Assembly: GCF_003034995.1 (NCBI RefSeq)
Contig: NZ_PZKF01000008.1
Coordinates: 1-64,000 of the forward strand
Length of the DNA stretch: 64,000 bases
Direction of reading: 5' to 3'
Origin: Phaeovulum veldkampii DSM 11550
Lineage (GTDB): Bacteria > Pseudomonadota > Alphaproteobacteria > Rhodobacterales > Rhodobacteraceae
Shown: positions 53,082 through 64,000 of the stretch, piece after piece
Layout of the letters: every line of letters begins with the position of its first letter
Numbering within the stretch: position 1 is the stretch's first letter
The notes under the pieces: generated by a model
The model's database searches: none
Told to the model about the DNA's origin: nothing
Seen by the model: only the letters and a program-made list of their open reading frames with translations
Position numbers and translations under genes: made by a program

Positions 53082-53132
53082 GGTCCCCTCCCTCGGGGTT
53101 GGCACCCCGGACGGGCGGGGCCGTCCGCTGGG

Positions 53133-53318
53133 TCAGTGGTCGGAATGGGCGTGGTCGCGGTCGATCACATATCGCGCATCGCAATAGGGGCAATCGACAA
53201 AGCCGGTATCCTCGGGGATCACCAGCCAGACCCGCGGATGGCCAAGCGCGCCCTCGCCGCCGTCGCAGGCGACTTTCCAGGTGGTGACGGTTTTGGTCTC
53301 GGGCGCGGGCAGGGTCAT
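53133..53318 (-). CDS. Small zinc-finger protein (NDUFS6-like, COG4391 type)
   Basis: A 61-residue protein with a C-x8-H-x15-C-x2-C pattern (Cys18, His27, Cys43, Cys46: [16 protein letters not shown] and [11 protein letters not shown]). This is the zinc-binding fold shared with the 13-kDa NDUFS6 subunit of respiratory complex I. It lies upstream of polA on the same strand, not with nuo genes. Start: ATG 53318. Confidence 0.87.
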   Translation of the reverse strand: MTLPAPETKTVTTWKVACDGGEGALGHPRVWLVIPEDTGFVDCPYCDARYVIDRDHAHSDH

Positions 53319-53443
53319 CTTGGCCTCGGGTCTGGAAGGGGTGGGGCTGCATGGCCCGGCTGCGCGCCATGATAGCGATCCGTCCGGGGCGGGCAAGGGT
53401 TGGCGGGCCTTGCGGTGCCATCGGGCGGGGTTAGAGTGCGCCC

Positions 53444-55831
53444 ATGCCCGACCTGCCCGCCCCCATTGCACATTGGTTTGCCGCCCGCGGCTGGGCGCTG
53501 CACCCGCATCAGGCGCAGATGCTGGCGCGCGCCGGCGATCCGGCGGTGCTGCTGATCGCGCCCACCGGCGGGGGCAAGACGCTGGCGGGGTTCTTGCCGA
53601 CGCTGGCCGATCTGGCGCGCGCTCCGCGGGCGGGGCTGCATACGCTTTACGTCTCGCCGCTGAAGGCGTTGGCGGCCGATATCCGGCGCAACCTGACCGG
53701 GCCGGTCGCCGAGATGGGGCTGGGCGTCCGCATCGAGGACCGCACCGGCGATACCGGCGCCACCCAGCGCCGCCGCCAGCGCGCCGACCCGCCGCATATT
53801 CTGCTGACCACGCCCGAAAGCCTGGCGCTGCTGCTGTCCTACCCCGACGCGCCGCAAATTTTTTCAAGCCTTTCCCGTGTGATAGTGGATGAGGTTCACG
53901 CGCTGGCCGAAAGCCGCCGGGGCGATCAGTTGATGCTGTGCCTGGCGCGGTTGCAGGCGCTGGCGCCGGGGCTGCGCCGGGTGGGTCTGTCGGCCACGGT
54001 CGAAGATCCCGCCGCGCTGGCGCGGTTTCTGGCGCCCGAGGGGTGCGCGGTGCTGCTGGCCGACCCCGGCCCCGCGCCCGACATTGCCCTGCTGGAGGGG
54101 TGCCCGCGCGCGCCCTGGGCCGGGGCGGGCGGGCGCCATGCGATCCCCGCGGTGCTGGCGGCGGTGGCGGCGCATCGCACCACGATCATCTTTCACAACA
54201 CCCGCGCGCAGGCGGAGCTGTTCTTTCATGACCTGTGGCTGGCCAATACCGACGATCTGCCGATCGGCATCCACCACGGCAGCCTGTCGAAAGAGGCGCG
54301 CGAACGGGTCGAGGCCGCGATGGTGGCGGGCAGCCTGCGCGGGGTGGTGGCTACCGGCAGCCTCGATCTGGGCATCGACTGGGGCGATGTGGACCTGGTG
54401 ATCCAGATCGGCGCGCCCAAAAACGTCAAGCGGCTTGTTCAGCGGATCGGGCGGGCGAACCATCGCTACAACGCGCCGTCGAAGGCACGGCTGGTGCCTG
54501 CCAACCGGTTCGAGGAGATCGAATGCGCAGCGGCGCTGGAGGCGGTGGCGGACCATGATCTGGATGGCGAGCCGCGCGGGCCGGGGCCTTTGGATGTGCT
54601 CTGCCAGCACATCCTGCTGACCGCCTGCGCGGGGCCGTTTGCCGCCGATGACCTGTTTGCGCAAGCCCGCCGGGCTGGCCCCTACGCCGACCTGCCGCGG
54701 GGCGATTTCGACGCCTGCCTGGAGTTTTGCGCGACGGGGGGCTATGCTTTACGCGCCTATGACCGCTGGCGCCGGTTGATGCAGCGCGATGGCCTGTGGC
54801 AGTTGCGCGACCCGCGCGCGGCGCGCGATCTGCGCATGAACATTGGCACCATCGTCGATACCGACCTGCTCAAGGTGCGCCTGATCCGTGGCGGCGCGCC
54901 CTTGGGCGAGGTGGAGGAGGCCTTTGCGGCGAGCCTGACCCCCGGCGACACCTTCCTGATCGGCGGGCAGGTGGTGCGCTATGAGGGGTTGCGGGAACTG
55001 ACCGTCGAGGTCAGCCCCGGCCGCGGGCGAGAGCCCAAGGTGGCGGTGTTTTCGGGCACCAAATTCGCCACATCGACCCAGCTTTCGGCGCGCATCCTGC
55101 GGCTGTTGCACCGCCCCGCGGCGCTGCCCGACAGTGCGCGCGACTGGGTGGCGTTGCAGGCCGCCCGGTCGCAGCTGCCCGTGCCGGGGCGGCTGCTGGT
55201 TGAAACCTTTCCGCATGAGGGGCGGGCCTATTGCGTGATCTGGGGCTTTGCCGGGCGCAACGCGATGCAGACGCTGGGTCTGTTGATGACGCGGGCGATG
55301 GACCAGGCCGGGCTGGCGCCGCTGGGCTTTGTCGCGTCGGATTACGCGGTGGCGATCTGGGGGCTGGAGGCAGTCACAGACCCCGCCGCGCTGCTGGATG
55401 CGCAGGGCCTGCGCGACGGGCTGGAGGGATGGCTGGCGGCCAATGCCGTGATGAAGCGCGCCTTTCGCACCGTCGCCACCATCGCAGGGCTGATCCAGCG
55501 CAACGTGCCGGGTGCACGCAAAAGCGGGCGGCAGGCCACGTTTTCGACCGATATCCTTTATGATACGCTGCGCCGCCACGACCCCGGCCACCTGATGCTG
55601 CGCGCCACCCGCGACGAGGCGATGCGCGGCCTTGTCGATTTCGCGCGCCTGGAGGAGATGCTGGCCCGCACCGCCGGGCGCATCGACCTGATGCGGCTGG
55701 AGACGGTGCCGCCGCTGGCTGCGCCGCTGCTGCTGGAGGCGGGCCGGGTGCCGGTGGAGGGCGCGGGCCGCGCCCGGCTGGAGGCCGAGATGGCGGCGCG
55801 GCTGATGGCGGCGGCGGGCCTTGTGTCGTGA
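53444..55831 (+). CDS. Ligase-associated DNA damage response DEXH box helicase
   Basis: A 795-residue superfamily 2 helicase, Lhr-like, of the TIGR04121 type. Helicase motifs: [14 protein letters not shown] (Q-like), [15 protein letters not shown] (motif I, about 39-53), [12 protein letters not shown] (motif II, DEVH about 148-151), [13 protein letters not shown] (motif III), then [22 protein letters not shown] (motif V) and [10 protein letters not shown] (motif VI). The C-terminal 350 residues are the Lhr-core winged-helix region. It pairs with PdeM in a proposed DNA-damage set; the ligase and exonuclease of the set are not in the window. Confidence 0.92.
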   Translation: MPDLPAPIAHWFAARGWALHPHQAQMLARAGDPAVLLIAPTGGGKTLAGFLPTLADLARAPRAGLHTLYVSPLKALAADIRRNLTGPVAEMGLGVRIEDRTGDTGATQRRRQRADPPHILLTTPESLALLLSYPDAPQIFSSLSRVIVDEVHALAESRRGDQLMLCLARLQALAPGLRRVGLSATVEDPAALARFLAPEGCAVLLADPGPAPDIALLEGCPRAPWAGAGGRHAIPAVLAAVAAHRTTIIFHNTRAQAELFFHDLWLANTDDLPIGIHHGSLSKEARERVEAAMVAGSLRGVVATGSLDLGIDWGDVDLVIQIGAPKNVKRLVQRIGRANHRYNAPSKARLVPANRFEEIECAAALEAVADHDLDGEPRGPGPLDVLCQHILLTACAGPFAADDLFAQARRAGPYADLPRGDFDACLEFCATGGYALRAYDRWRRLMQRDGLWQLRDPRAARDLRMNIGTIVDTDLLKVRLIRGGAPLGEVEEAFAASLTPGDTFLIGGQVVRYEGLRELTVEVSPGRGREPKVAVFSGTKFATSTQLSARILRLLHRPAALPDSARDWVALQAARSQLPVPGRLLVETFPHEGRAYCVIWGFAGRNAMQTLGLLMTRAMDQAGLAPLGFVASDYAVAIWGLEAVTDPAALLDAQGLRDGLEGWLAANAVMKRAFRTVATIAGLIQRNVPGARKSGRQATFSTDILYDTLRRHDPGHLMLRATRDEAMRGLVDFARLEEMLARTAGRIDLMRLETVPPLAAPLLLEAGRVPVEGAGRARLEAEMAARLMAAAGLVS

Positions 55832-55930
55832 TCGGGCGTGACGGCGCCTTGCCTTGCCATCGCGGCCCCCCACAGATAGGGTGCGCGCGATCCATCGGGC
55901 GCCTGCGCCCCAACCAGACGAGGACGACAG

Positions 55931-56269
55931 ATGTTCGCAACCCCCGCCTATGCCCAGGCCGCCGGTGACATGTCCGGCGCCGCCGCTTTTTCGCAATTCG
56001 TGCCGCTGGTCCTGATCTTTGTGATCATGTATTTCTTGCTGATCCGTCCGCAGCAGAAAAAGCTGAAAGAGCACAAGGCCATGGTCGATGCCCTGCGCCG
56101 CGGCGACAGCGTTGTGACCGCGGGCGGCATCATCGGCAAGGTCGTGCATGTGCGCGAGGATGGCGAGGTCGAGATCGAGATCGCACCGGGCGTGAAGGTG
56201 CGGGTGATCAAATCCACCATCGCGCAGGTGCTGTCCAAGACCGAACCGGCTGCGGCCAACTCCAACTGA
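55931..56269 (+). CDS. yajC: Preprotein translocase subunit YajC
   Basis: A 112-residue single-pass protein of the SecDF-YajC accessory complex. The helix (about 20-38, FVPLVLIFVIMYFLLI) is followed by the family signature RPQQKKLKEHKAMVDALRRGD and VTAGGIIGKVVHV. The N-terminus reads FATPAYAQAAG. Nine bases before secD. Confidence 0.94.
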   Translation: MFATPAYAQAAGDMSGAAAFSQFVPLVLIFVIMYFLLIRPQQKKLKEHKAMVDALRRGDSVVTAGGIIGKVVHVREDGEVEIEIAPGVKVRVIKSTIAQVLSKTEPAAANSN

Positions 56270-56278
56270 GTTTACAAC

Positions 56279-57943
56279 ATGTTGCAGATCCCCCTGTGGA
56301 AGCGGATCGTGATCCTTGCGCTCGTCCTGAGCGGGATCGCTTTCGCTGTTCCGAACCTGTTCTATGGCCGGGTCGAGGCGCATAACGACGCGATCGTTGC
56401 GGCCGAAAGGGTCGGGTTCGAAACGCCCGAACAGGCCGTGGCACGGGGCGGCTGGCCTGATTTTCTGCCCTCTGGGCTGGTGAACCTCGGGCTGGATCTG
56501 CGCGGCGGCGCGCATCTTTTGGCCGAGGTGCATGTGGCCGATGTCTACAAGGCCCGAATGGAGGCGCTTTGGCCCGAGGCGCGGCGCGCGCTGGCCGGCA
56601 AACGCGCCACCATCGGCGCGGTGCGCCGCGCGCCCGCCCCCGATGGCGAATTGCGCATCCAGATCGGCACCCCCGCAGCGATGGCCGAGGCGGTGGCGGC
56701 GGTGCGCGATCTGGCAAACCCGGTGGTCACCCTGACCGGGGTGGGCGAAAGCGATCTGGATGTGACCGCCGAAGGCGATATTCTGATTGTGCGCCTGTCC
56801 GAGGCAGAACGTGCCGCGACCGACGACCGCACAATTCAGCAAAGCCTTGAGATCATTCGTCGCCGTGTGGACGAGGTCGGCACACGCGAACCCACGATTC
56901 AGCGTCAGGGCGCCGATCGCATCCTGATTCAGGTGCCGGGCCTTGGTTCGGCGGCCGAGTTGAAGGCGCTGATCGGAACCACCGCCAAGCTGACCTTCCA
57001 CCCGGTTCTGGGCCGCAGTTCCGAACCCGATCCGGCGCCGGGGCTGGGCCGCGTGGTCTATCCTTCGGTAGACGAGCGCGGGCTGTTCTACACTCTGGAT
57101 GCCAGCCCCGTTGTCTCGGGGGACGAGCTGGTGGATGCGCGGCCCGATTTCGACCAGAACGGCCGGCCCGCCGTTTCGTTCCGTTTCAACCCGACCGGGG
57201 CGCGCAAGTTCGGCGACTATACCGCCGCCAATATCGGTCAGCCCTTTGCCATCGTTCTGGATGGCGAGGTGATCTCGGCCCCGGTGATCCAGAGCCATAT
57301 TCCGGGCGGGTCTGGTATCATCACCGGCAGTTTCACGGTCGAGGAATCGACCAATCTGGCGGTGCTGTTGCGCGCAGGCGCCTTGCCCGCGGGCATGACA
57401 TTTCTGGAAGAGCGCACCATCGGCCCCGAACTGGGCGCCGACAGCATCGAGGCCGGGCGCATCGCCTCGGTGGTCGGTCTGGCCGCGGTCGTGGTCTTCA
57501 TGATCCTCAGCTACGGGCTGTTCGGGGTGTTTGCCAGCGTGGCGCTGATGGTCAACATTGCCATGATCTTTGGCATCCTGTCGGCGATCGGTGGCACCCT
57601 GACGCTGCCCGGCATTGCCGGGATCGTGCTGACCATCGGCATGGCGGTAGATGCCAACGTGCTGGTGTTCGAACGTATCCGCGAAGAACTGAAAACCGCC
57701 AAGGGCCCTGCGCGCGCCATCGGGCTGGGCTATGAACGGGCGATGTCGGCGATTGTGGATGCCAATATAACCACCTTCCTGACAGCGGCGATCCTGTTCT
57801 TTCTGGGCTCTGGCCCGGTGCGGGGCTTTGCGGTGACGCTGATGATCGGGATCGTCACCTCGGTCTTTACCGCGATCTGGGTGACGCGGCTTCTTGTGGT
57901 TGTCTGGTATGACCGCCGCCGCCCGAAAACCATTACCGTGTAA
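56279..57943 (+). CDS. secD: Protein translocase subunit SecD
   Basis: A 554-residue RND-type translocation motor that uses the proton gradient to pull proteins out of the Sec channel. N-terminal helix (about 8-28), then periplasmic P1 domains (GLDLRGGAHLLAEV at about 66-79) and five C-terminal helices (from about 375; LGADSIEAGRIASVVGLAAV, GMAVDANVLVFERIREEL). Length normal. Start ATG 56279. secF follows after nine bases. Confidence 0.96.
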   Translation: MLQIPLWKRIVILALVLSGIAFAVPNLFYGRVEAHNDAIVAAERVGFETPEQAVARGGWPDFLPSGLVNLGLDLRGGAHLLAEVHVADVYKARMEALWPEARRALAGKRATIGAVRRAPAPDGELRIQIGTPAAMAEAVAAVRDLANPVVTLTGVGESDLDVTAEGDILIVRLSEAERAATDDRTIQQSLEIIRRRVDEVGTREPTIQRQGADRILIQVPGLGSAAELKALIGTTAKLTFHPVLGRSSEPDPAPGLGRVVYPSVDERGLFYTLDASPVVSGDELVDARPDFDQNGRPAVSFRFNPTGARKFGDYTAANIGQPFAIVLDGEVISAPVIQSHIPGGSGIITGSFTVEESTNLAVLLRAGALPAGMTFLEERTIGPELGADSIEAGRIASVVGLAAVVVFMILSYGLFGVFASVALMVNIAMIFGILSAIGGTLTLPGIAGIVLTIGMAVDANVLVFERIREELKTAKGPARAIGLGYERAMSAIVDANITTFLTAAILFFLGSGPVRGFAVTLMIGIVTSVFTAIWVTRLLVVVWYDRRRPKTITV

Positions 57944-57952
57944 GGGGCAGCC

Positions 57953-58921
57953 ATGGCTTTCCGTCTGAAACTGGTCCCCGAAAAGACCTCGATCGACTTT
58001 TTCCGCTGGCAATGGGCCACCTTTGGCGTTTCCGCCCTTATGGTGGCTGCCTCGGTGGTCCTTGTGATCGTGATGGGGCTGAACTTCGGCATCGACTTCA
58101 AGGGCGGCACCACGATCCGCACCGAATCGAGCCAGCCGCTGGATGTGGGCGCCTATCGCGCGGCGCTGTCCCCGCTTGATCTGGGGGATGTGTCGATCAC
58201 GCAGGTGTTCGACCCAACCTTTGGCCCCGACAAACAGGTGGCGCAGATCCGCATTCAGGCGCAGCAGGGGGCCGAAAGCCTGACCCCCGAGGCGATCCTT
58301 GCGGTCGAGGCGGCGCTGAAGGGCGCCGACCCGGCGGTTGTCTTTGCCGCGGTGGAATCCGTCGGCCCCAAGGTGTCGGGCGAGTTGCTGCAATCGGCCA
58401 TTCTGGCGGTTCTGGCGGCGGCGACGGGCATTCTGATCTATATCTGGATGCGGTTCGAATGGCAGTTTGCCGTGGGCGCGGTGGCGGCGCTGGTGCATGA
58501 CGTGGTGGTGACAATCGGGGTATTCGCGCTGTTCCAGCTCAAGTTCGACCTGACCATCATCGCCGCGCTGCTGACCATTCTGGGCTATTCGATCAACGAT
58601 ACCGTGGTGGTCTTTGACCGGCTGCGCGAAAACCTGATGAAGTTCAAGACCACGCCGCTGCGCGATGTGATGAACCTGTCGGTCAACGAAACGCTGTCGC
58701 GCACGGTGATGACCTCGGGCACCACGCTGATTGCGCTGATCGCCCTTCTGGTGCTGGGCGGCGACGTGATCCGCGGCTTTGTCTTTGCCATGACCTTCGG
58801 GGTGGTGGTGGGCACCTGGTCGTCGGTCTTTGTGGCGAAAAACATCGTGCTGTGGCTGGGCGTGAAACGCGACTGGTCGAAACCCGCCGAAACACCGTTT
58901 CCGGGGGCGGAACAACCCTGA
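57953..58921 (+). CDS. secF: Protein translocase subunit SecF
   Basis: A 322-residue partner of SecD with six membrane helices: the N-terminal one at about 20-42, the periplasmic domain with GLNFGIDFKGGTTI (about 43-56), and the C-terminal bundle with YSINDTVVVFDRLRENL. Its stop overlaps the next gene's ATG by one base (TGATG). Confidence 0.96.
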   Translation: MAFRLKLVPEKTSIDFFRWQWATFGVSALMVAASVVLVIVMGLNFGIDFKGGTTIRTESSQPLDVGAYRAALSPLDLGDVSITQVFDPTFGPDKQVAQIRIQAQQGAESLTPEAILAVEAALKGADPAVVFAAVESVGPKVSGELLQSAILAVLAAATGILIYIWMRFEWQFAVGAVAALVHDVVVTIGVFALFQLKFDLTIIAALLTILGYSINDTVVVFDRLRENLMKFKTTPLRDVMNLSVNETLSRTVMTSGTTLIALIALLVLGGDVIRGFVFAMTFGVVVGTWSSVFVAKNIVLWLGVKRDWSKPAETPFPGAEQP

Positions 58922-59292
58922 TGCCGATCATCGACACCAGCTTTGGCACCGGCCTGCCGATTGACGCCTTTGGCCCCGGCTATTTCCGGGTCGCAGGCGC
59001 GGTGCGGCCCGGCGGGTTGGTGATCGGGGCCGGGGCGGTGGCGGATTGGGCGGGCTATGACGATCTGGCGCCGGTTCTGGCGCTGGCGGGTTCGGTCGAT
59101 CTGGTGTTCATCGGTACCGGCGCCGACATTTCCTTTGCCCCCAAGGCGCTGGTGCAGCGGCTGGAAGGGGCGGGGCTGATGGTCGAGGCGATGGCCACAC
59201 CTGCCGCCGCGCGCAGCTACAACCTGCTGCTGACCGAAAACCGCCGGGTAGCCGCCGCGCTGCTGCCGATGCCGGGGGTGGGCGATGTCTGA
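58921..59292 (+). CDS. Mth938-domain protein (DUF498 family)
   Basis: A 123-residue protein of the Mth938 / NDUFAF3-like fold. Features are the opening [34 protein letters not shown] and [20 protein letters not shown], which match the family pattern of a GTG loop and a conserved AxxTYN-like segment near the C-terminus. Human NDUFAF3 helps complex I assembly; the bacterial role is unknown. It is translationally coupled on both sides: its ATG overlaps the secF stop and its last eight bases overlap ccmA. Position beside secDF is common in alphaproteobacteria. Confidence 0.88.
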   Translation: MPIIDTSFGTGLPIDAFGPGYFRVAGAVRPGGLVIGAGAVADWAGYDDLAPVLALAGSVDLVFIGTGADISFAPKALVQRLEGAGLMVEAMATPAAARSYNLLLTENRRVAAALLPMPGVGDV

Positions 59293-59926
59293 GCCGCCGC
59301 TGGTGTCGGTGGCGGGGCTGGCGGTGGCGCGCGGCGGGCTGGCGGTGCTGGAAGGCATCGACTTTGTCGTCAGCCGAGGCGCGGCGCTGATCCTGCGCGG
59401 GCCGAACGGTATCGGCAAGACAACGCTCTTGCGCACGCTGGCGGGGTTGCAGCCGCCGCTGGCGGGTACGCTGTCGGCCCTGCCCGAGGCGGTGGCCTAT
59501 GCCGCCCATGCCGATGGCCTGAAGGCGACGCTGAGCGTAACCGAAAACCTGCGTTTCTGGGCGGCCGTCTATGGCACCGGCAGCATTGACCCGGCACTGA
59601 ACGCGATGAACCTGTCCGCGTTGCGCGACCGCCCCGCGCACAGCCTGTCGGCGGGGCAGAAACGGCGCCTTGGGCTGGCGCGGCTGCTGGTCACTGGCCG
59701 CCCGGTCTGGGTGCTGGATGAACCCACCGTGTCGCTGGATGCGGCGTCGGTTGCGCTGTTTGCGACCGCGGTGCGCGCCCATCTGGCGGGCGGCGGCGCG
59801 GCTCTGATCGCCACCCATATCGACCTTGGCCTGCACGAGGCCCGCGTGCTGGACCTCACCCCGTTCCGCGCCCGCCCGCCCGAGGCGGGGGGTATTCGCG
59901 GCAGCTTTGACGAGGCCTTTGCATGA
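59285..59926 (+). CDS. ccmA: Heme exporter / cytochrome c maturation ATP-binding protein CcmA
   Basis: A 213-residue ABC ATPase that, with CcmB, releases holo-CcmE from CcmC. Walker [16 protein letters not shown] (GPNGIGKT 39-46), signature [15 protein letters not shown] (about 119-133), Walker [14 protein letters not shown]. Start ATG 59285 lies inside the end of the Mth938 gene. Stop overlaps the ccmB start (ATGA). Confidence 0.95.
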   Translation: MSEPPLVSVAGLAVARGGLAVLEGIDFVVSRGAALILRGPNGIGKTTLLRTLAGLQPPLAGTLSALPEAVAYAAHADGLKATLSVTENLRFWAAVYGTGSIDPALNAMNLSALRDRPAHSLSAGQKRRLGLARLLVTGRPVWVLDEPTVSLDAASVALFATAVRAHLAGGGAALIATHIDLGLHEARVLDLTPFRARPPEAGGIRGSFDEAFA

Positions 59927-60579
59927 TCGCGCTGTTGGCCCGCGATCTGGCGCTGGCGGTGCGCGCGGGCGGTGGCTTTGGGCTGGGGCTGGCGTTCTTT
60001 CTGATCGTGGTCACGCTGGTTCCGTTCGGGGTTGGCCCTGAGGGTGGCGTTCTGGCCCGGATCGCGCCGGGCATTCTGTGGCTGGGGGCACTTCTGGCCT
60101 GTCTGCTGTCGCTCGACCGTATTTTCGCGCTGGATTATGAGGATGGCTCGTTGGATCTGCTGGCGACCGCACCGATCCCGCTGGAAGGGGTGGTGACGAT
60201 CAAGGCTGCTGCGCACTGGATCACGACGGGCCTGCCCCTGGTGGCGGCGGCGCCGGTTTTCGGCATCCTGCTGCACCTGGAGGGGGCGGGGTTCTTCTGG
60301 CTGACGGCATCGTTGGCGCTGGGCACGCCGGCGCTGTCGGTGCTGGGCACATTCGGCGCGGCGCTGACGGTGGGGCTGAAACGCGGCGGGTTGTTGCTGT
60401 CGTTGCTGGTGCTGCCGCTCTATGTGCCCACGCTGATCTTTGGCGCCGAACTGGTGCGCCGCGGCGTCGCCGGAATGGAGACGACAACGCCGCTGCTGAT
60501 GCTGGCGGGCATCACCGCGGCCACTGTGGCGCTGGTCCCCTTTGCCTCGGCGGCGGCGATCCGCGTCAATCTGCGCTAG
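59923..60579 (+). CDS. ccmB: Heme exporter protein CcmB
   Basis: A 218-residue membrane partner of CcmA with six helices. Typical blocks are [21 protein letters not shown] at the start, [19 protein letters not shown] (the conserved loop) and [15 protein letters not shown] near helix 5. ATG 59923. Confidence 0.94.
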   Translation: MIALLARDLALAVRAGGGFGLGLAFFLIVVTLVPFGVGPEGGVLARIAPGILWLGALLACLLSLDRIFALDYEDGSLDLLATAPIPLEGVVTIKAAAHWITTGLPLVAAAPVFGILLHLEGAGFFWLTASLALGTPALSVLGTFGAALTVGLKRGGLLLSLLVLPLYVPTLIFGAELVRRGVAGMETTTPLLMLAGITAATVALVPFASAAAIRVNLR

Positions 60580-60633
60580 GCCATGACATGAGTGTGATTT
60601 GAGCACACGACAACAGGAAAGTAGCACAACTCC

Positions 60634-61362
60634 ATGTCGATCTGGGAATACGCCAATCCAAAGAAGTTCATGCAGACCTCGGCCTGGGCCCTGCCCTGGG
60701 TTGCGGGGCTGACGCTGGTGACGCTGATCGGCGGGCTGGTCTGGGGCTTTTTCTTCACGCCCGACGATTACAAGCAAGGCTCGACCGTCAAGATCATCTA
60801 CATCCACGTTCCCGCCGCGATGATGGCGATCAACGTCTGGGCGATGATGCTGGTCACCTCGCTGATCTGGCTGATCCGGCGGCACCATGTATCGGCGCTG
60901 GCGGCCAAGGCGGCGGCACCGGTCGGCATGGTGATGACGCTGATCGCGCTGATCACCGGGGCGATCTGGGGGCAGCCGATGTGGGGCACCTGGTGGGAAT
61001 GGGACCCGCGGCTGACCTCGTTCCTGATCCTGTTCCTGTTCTATCTGGGTTATATCGCGCTCTGGGGGGCGATTGATAACCCTGATACCGCCGCCGATCT
61101 GACCGGGGTTCTGTGCCTTGTCGGCTCGGTCTTTGCGATCCTGTCGCGCTATGCGGTGAACTTCTGGAACCAGGGCCTGCATCAGGGCGCCTCGCTCTCG
61201 CTCGACAAGGAGGAGAACGTGGCCGATGTGTTCTGGTATCCGCTGGTGGTCAGCATCACCGGCTTTGTGCTGTTGTTCCTGGCGCTGGTGCTGATCCGCA
61301 CCCGCACCGAAATTCGGGCGCGCCGTTTGCAGGCGCTGGAAACCCGCGAAAGGATGGCCTGA
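60634..61362 (+). CDS. ccmC: Heme lyase / exporter CcmC
   Basis: A 242-residue six-helix protein that hands heme to the chaperone CcmE. The tryptophan-rich periplasmic motif WGTWWEWDPRLTS is at about 114-126, with heme-ligand His candidates in IIYIHVPAAMMA and VNFWNQGLHQGASLS. Start ATG 60634 after ACAGGAAAG. A small inverted repeat (GTGTG...CACAC, 60591-60607) precedes it in the 54-base gap from ccmB. Confidence 0.95.
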   Translation: MSIWEYANPKKFMQTSAWALPWVAGLTLVTLIGGLVWGFFFTPDDYKQGSTVKIIYIHVPAAMMAINVWAMMLVTSLIWLIRRHHVSALAAKAAAPVGMVMTLIALITGAIWGQPMWGTWWEWDPRLTSFLILFLFYLGYIALWGAIDNPDTAADLTGVLCLVGSVFAILSRYAVNFWNQGLHQGASLSLDKEENVADVFWYPLVVSITGFVLLFLALVLIRTRTEIRARRLQALETRERMA

Positions 61363-61523
61363 TGATACCCGATCTGGGGAAATATGCCGGGGCCGTTCTG
61401 GGATCTTATGCGGTCACGATTGCGCTGTTGCTGGGGTTGGTGGCGGTCACGCTGTGGCGGTCTGCCAAGGTGAAACGCGCGCTGGCCGCACAAGAAGCAC
61501 GGATGGGGCAAGGGGATGGCTAA
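61362..61523 (+). CDS. ccmD: Heme exporter accessory protein CcmD
   Basis: A 53-residue single-helix protein that holds the CcmABC-CcmE complex together. The pattern YAGAVLGSYAVTIALLLGLVAV then WRSAKVKRALAAQEAR (basic cytoplasmic tail) is standard. ATG 61362 overlaps the ccmC stop (TGATG), and ccmG begins inside its 3' end. Confidence 0.92.
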   Translation: MIPDLGKYAGAVLGSYAVTIALLLGLVAVTLWRSAKVKRALAAQEARMGQGDG

Positions 61524-62052
61524 AATCTCGCCGCTGATGGTGCTGCCGCCGGTGCTGTTTGCGGCGCTGGCGGGGATGTTCGTCTGGGGGATGAACCGCG
61601 ACAACCCGCGCCAGTTGCCGACCGCGCTGGCCGAAAAGACGGCGCCGCCTCTGGTGCTCGCGGCGCTGGGCGCAGGCCCCGCGCTGACTGACGCAGCCCT
61701 GCGCGACGGGCGGGTGAAGCTGGTGAATTTCTGGGCGAGCTGGTGCGCGCCCTGCCGGATCGAGCATCCCTATCTGACCGGACTTGCCGCCGAGGGGGTG
61801 CCGATCTATGGCATCAACTACAAGGACAAGCCCGAAAATGCGGCGCAATTTCTGGCCGATATGGGCAACCCCTATGCCGCCATCGGCGCCGATGCCTCGG
61901 GTATGGATACCGCGGTGAACTGGGGCGTCTATGGCGTGCCCGAAACCTTTGTGGTCGATGGCGATGGGCGGATTTTGTTCCGCTTTGCCGGGCCGGTGAC
62001 GCCCGATGTCATTGAAAAGCACCTGCGCCCGTTCCTGACCAAGGCCAAGTGA
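61516..62052 (+). CDS. ccmG: Cytochrome c maturation thiol-disulfide oxidoreductase CcmG (DsbE family)
   Basis: A 178-residue membrane-anchored periplasmic thioredoxin that reduces apocytochrome c or CcmH. Anchor helix about 8-26; active site WCAPC at 76-80 in VNFWASWCAPCRIEHPY; the GVPIYGINYKDKPENAAQFL and YGVPETFVVDGDG blocks (cis-Pro) are typical of CcmG. Last gene of the ccm group here; ccmE, ccmF and ccmH are not adjacent. Confidence 0.95.
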   Translation: MAKISPLMVLPPVLFAALAGMFVWGMNRDNPRQLPTALAEKTAPPLVLAALGAGPALTDAALRDGRVKLVNFWASWCAPCRIEHPYLTGLAAEGVPIYGINYKDKPENAAQFLADMGNPYAAIGADASGMDTAVNWGVYGVPETFVVDGDGRILFRFAGPVTPDVIEKHLRPFLTKAK

Positions 62053-62085
62053 GGGCGTTGCGCCACGAACCCCCCGGTGCATAGC

Positions 62086-62115
62086 AAAAGGCCCCGGCGA
62101 AAGCCGGGGCCTTTT
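62086..62115. terminator. Bidirectional terminator between ccmG and acnA
   Basis: A perfect 13-bp stem AAAAGGCCCCGGC / GCCGGGGCCTTTT with a GAAA tetraloop. The A run on one side and T run on the other let it stop both the rightward ccm transcript and the leftward acnA transcript. Confidence 0.93.
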
Positions 62116-62130
62116 CTGTCTGCGGCACCG

Positions 62131-64000
<1,870 letters not shown>

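Noticed and set aside
54749-58915. A 1388-codon open frame on the minus strand opposite the helicase, yajC, secD and secF
   Set aside because: It is antisense to four well-supported genes. Its translation is His/Arg/Gln-rich with no domain, the usual result of GC-rich codon bias producing long antisense frames.

Overview
This window is a GC-rich stretch of alphaproteobacterial chromosome. Gene content and order point to the Rhodobacterales / Rhodobacteraceae (Rhodobacter-Paracoccus-like): lptF-lptG-lptD-surA-pdxA, ybgC-tolQRAB-pal-cpoB-tilS-ftsH, fhs-chorismate mutase-folD, yajC-secDF-(Mth938)-ccmABCDG and acnA. The DksA keeps only one of the usual zinc cysteines, and many start codons (GTG, TTG, ATG) overlap the preceding stop, both compatible with that group. 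Almost everything is housekeeping. Only the first 0.5 kb and the tRNA-flanked zone at about 7.2-7.9 kb look foreign or decayed.

Layout. 1-0.55 kb: the end of a lower-GC gene of DUF6641 type, cut by the window edge, and its terminator. 0.55-1.04 kb: no gene recognised. 1.04-2.0 kb: a membrane protein resembling DUF6635. 2.2-7.1 kb (minus): an envelope lipid-glycan cluster (GT2, LABN membrane protein, a truncated GT39 remnant, PAP2, GT39, PAP2), translationally coupled. 7.2-8.0 kb: tRNA with CAT anticodon, integrase remnant, IS3 orfA remnant and tRNA-Tyr. 8.1-10.1 kb: rlmB-like methyltransferase, YHS protein, CoA-binding protein. 10.1-13.5 kb (minus): amidotransferase / glutamine-synthetase-like / FAD oxidase operon of the gamma-glutamyl amine type. 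13.6-16.6 kb (minus): ASKHA corrinoid-activator-like protein and an AAA (MoxR) ATPase. 16.8-20.8 kb: dksA, an FAD monooxygenase, a GNAT protein and sdaA. 20.9-28.9 kb (minus): Hint-domain protein, pdxA, surA, lptD, lptG, lptF. 29.0-31.0 kb: pepA and holC. 31.0-32.3 kb (minus): retropepsin-like protease and MarC.

32.4-35.5 kb: tatABC coupled to a DUF815 ATPase and an unknown protein. 35.6-44.5 kb: the Tol-Pal block, then tilS and ftsH, the latter behind a possible RpoH-type promoter. 44.5-48.3 kb: a SAM methyltransferase, fhs, chorismate mutase, folD. 48.3-53.3 kb: thioesterase, LytTR membrane protein, pdeM, polA and a zinc-finger protein. 53.4-55.8 kb: ligase-associated DEXH helicase. 55.9-62.1 kb: yajC, secD, secF, Mth938 protein, ccmABCD and ccmG. 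62.1-64.0 kb: most of acnA, cut by the right edge.

Working together: the Lpt proteins and SurA build and export the LPS layer, Tol-Pal keeps the envelope constricted and intact, Tat and SecDF-YajC move proteins to the periplasm, and Ccm matures c-type cytochromes there. Fhs and FolD supply one-carbon units on tetrahydrofolate. PolA, PdeM and the DEXH helicase are DNA-repair neighbours. I found no convincing new defence, mobile or biosynthetic system. The points most worth a second look are the deletion remnant inside the lipid-glycan cluster, the uncharacterised gene coupled to tatABC-DUF815, and the decayed island scar between two tRNA genes.
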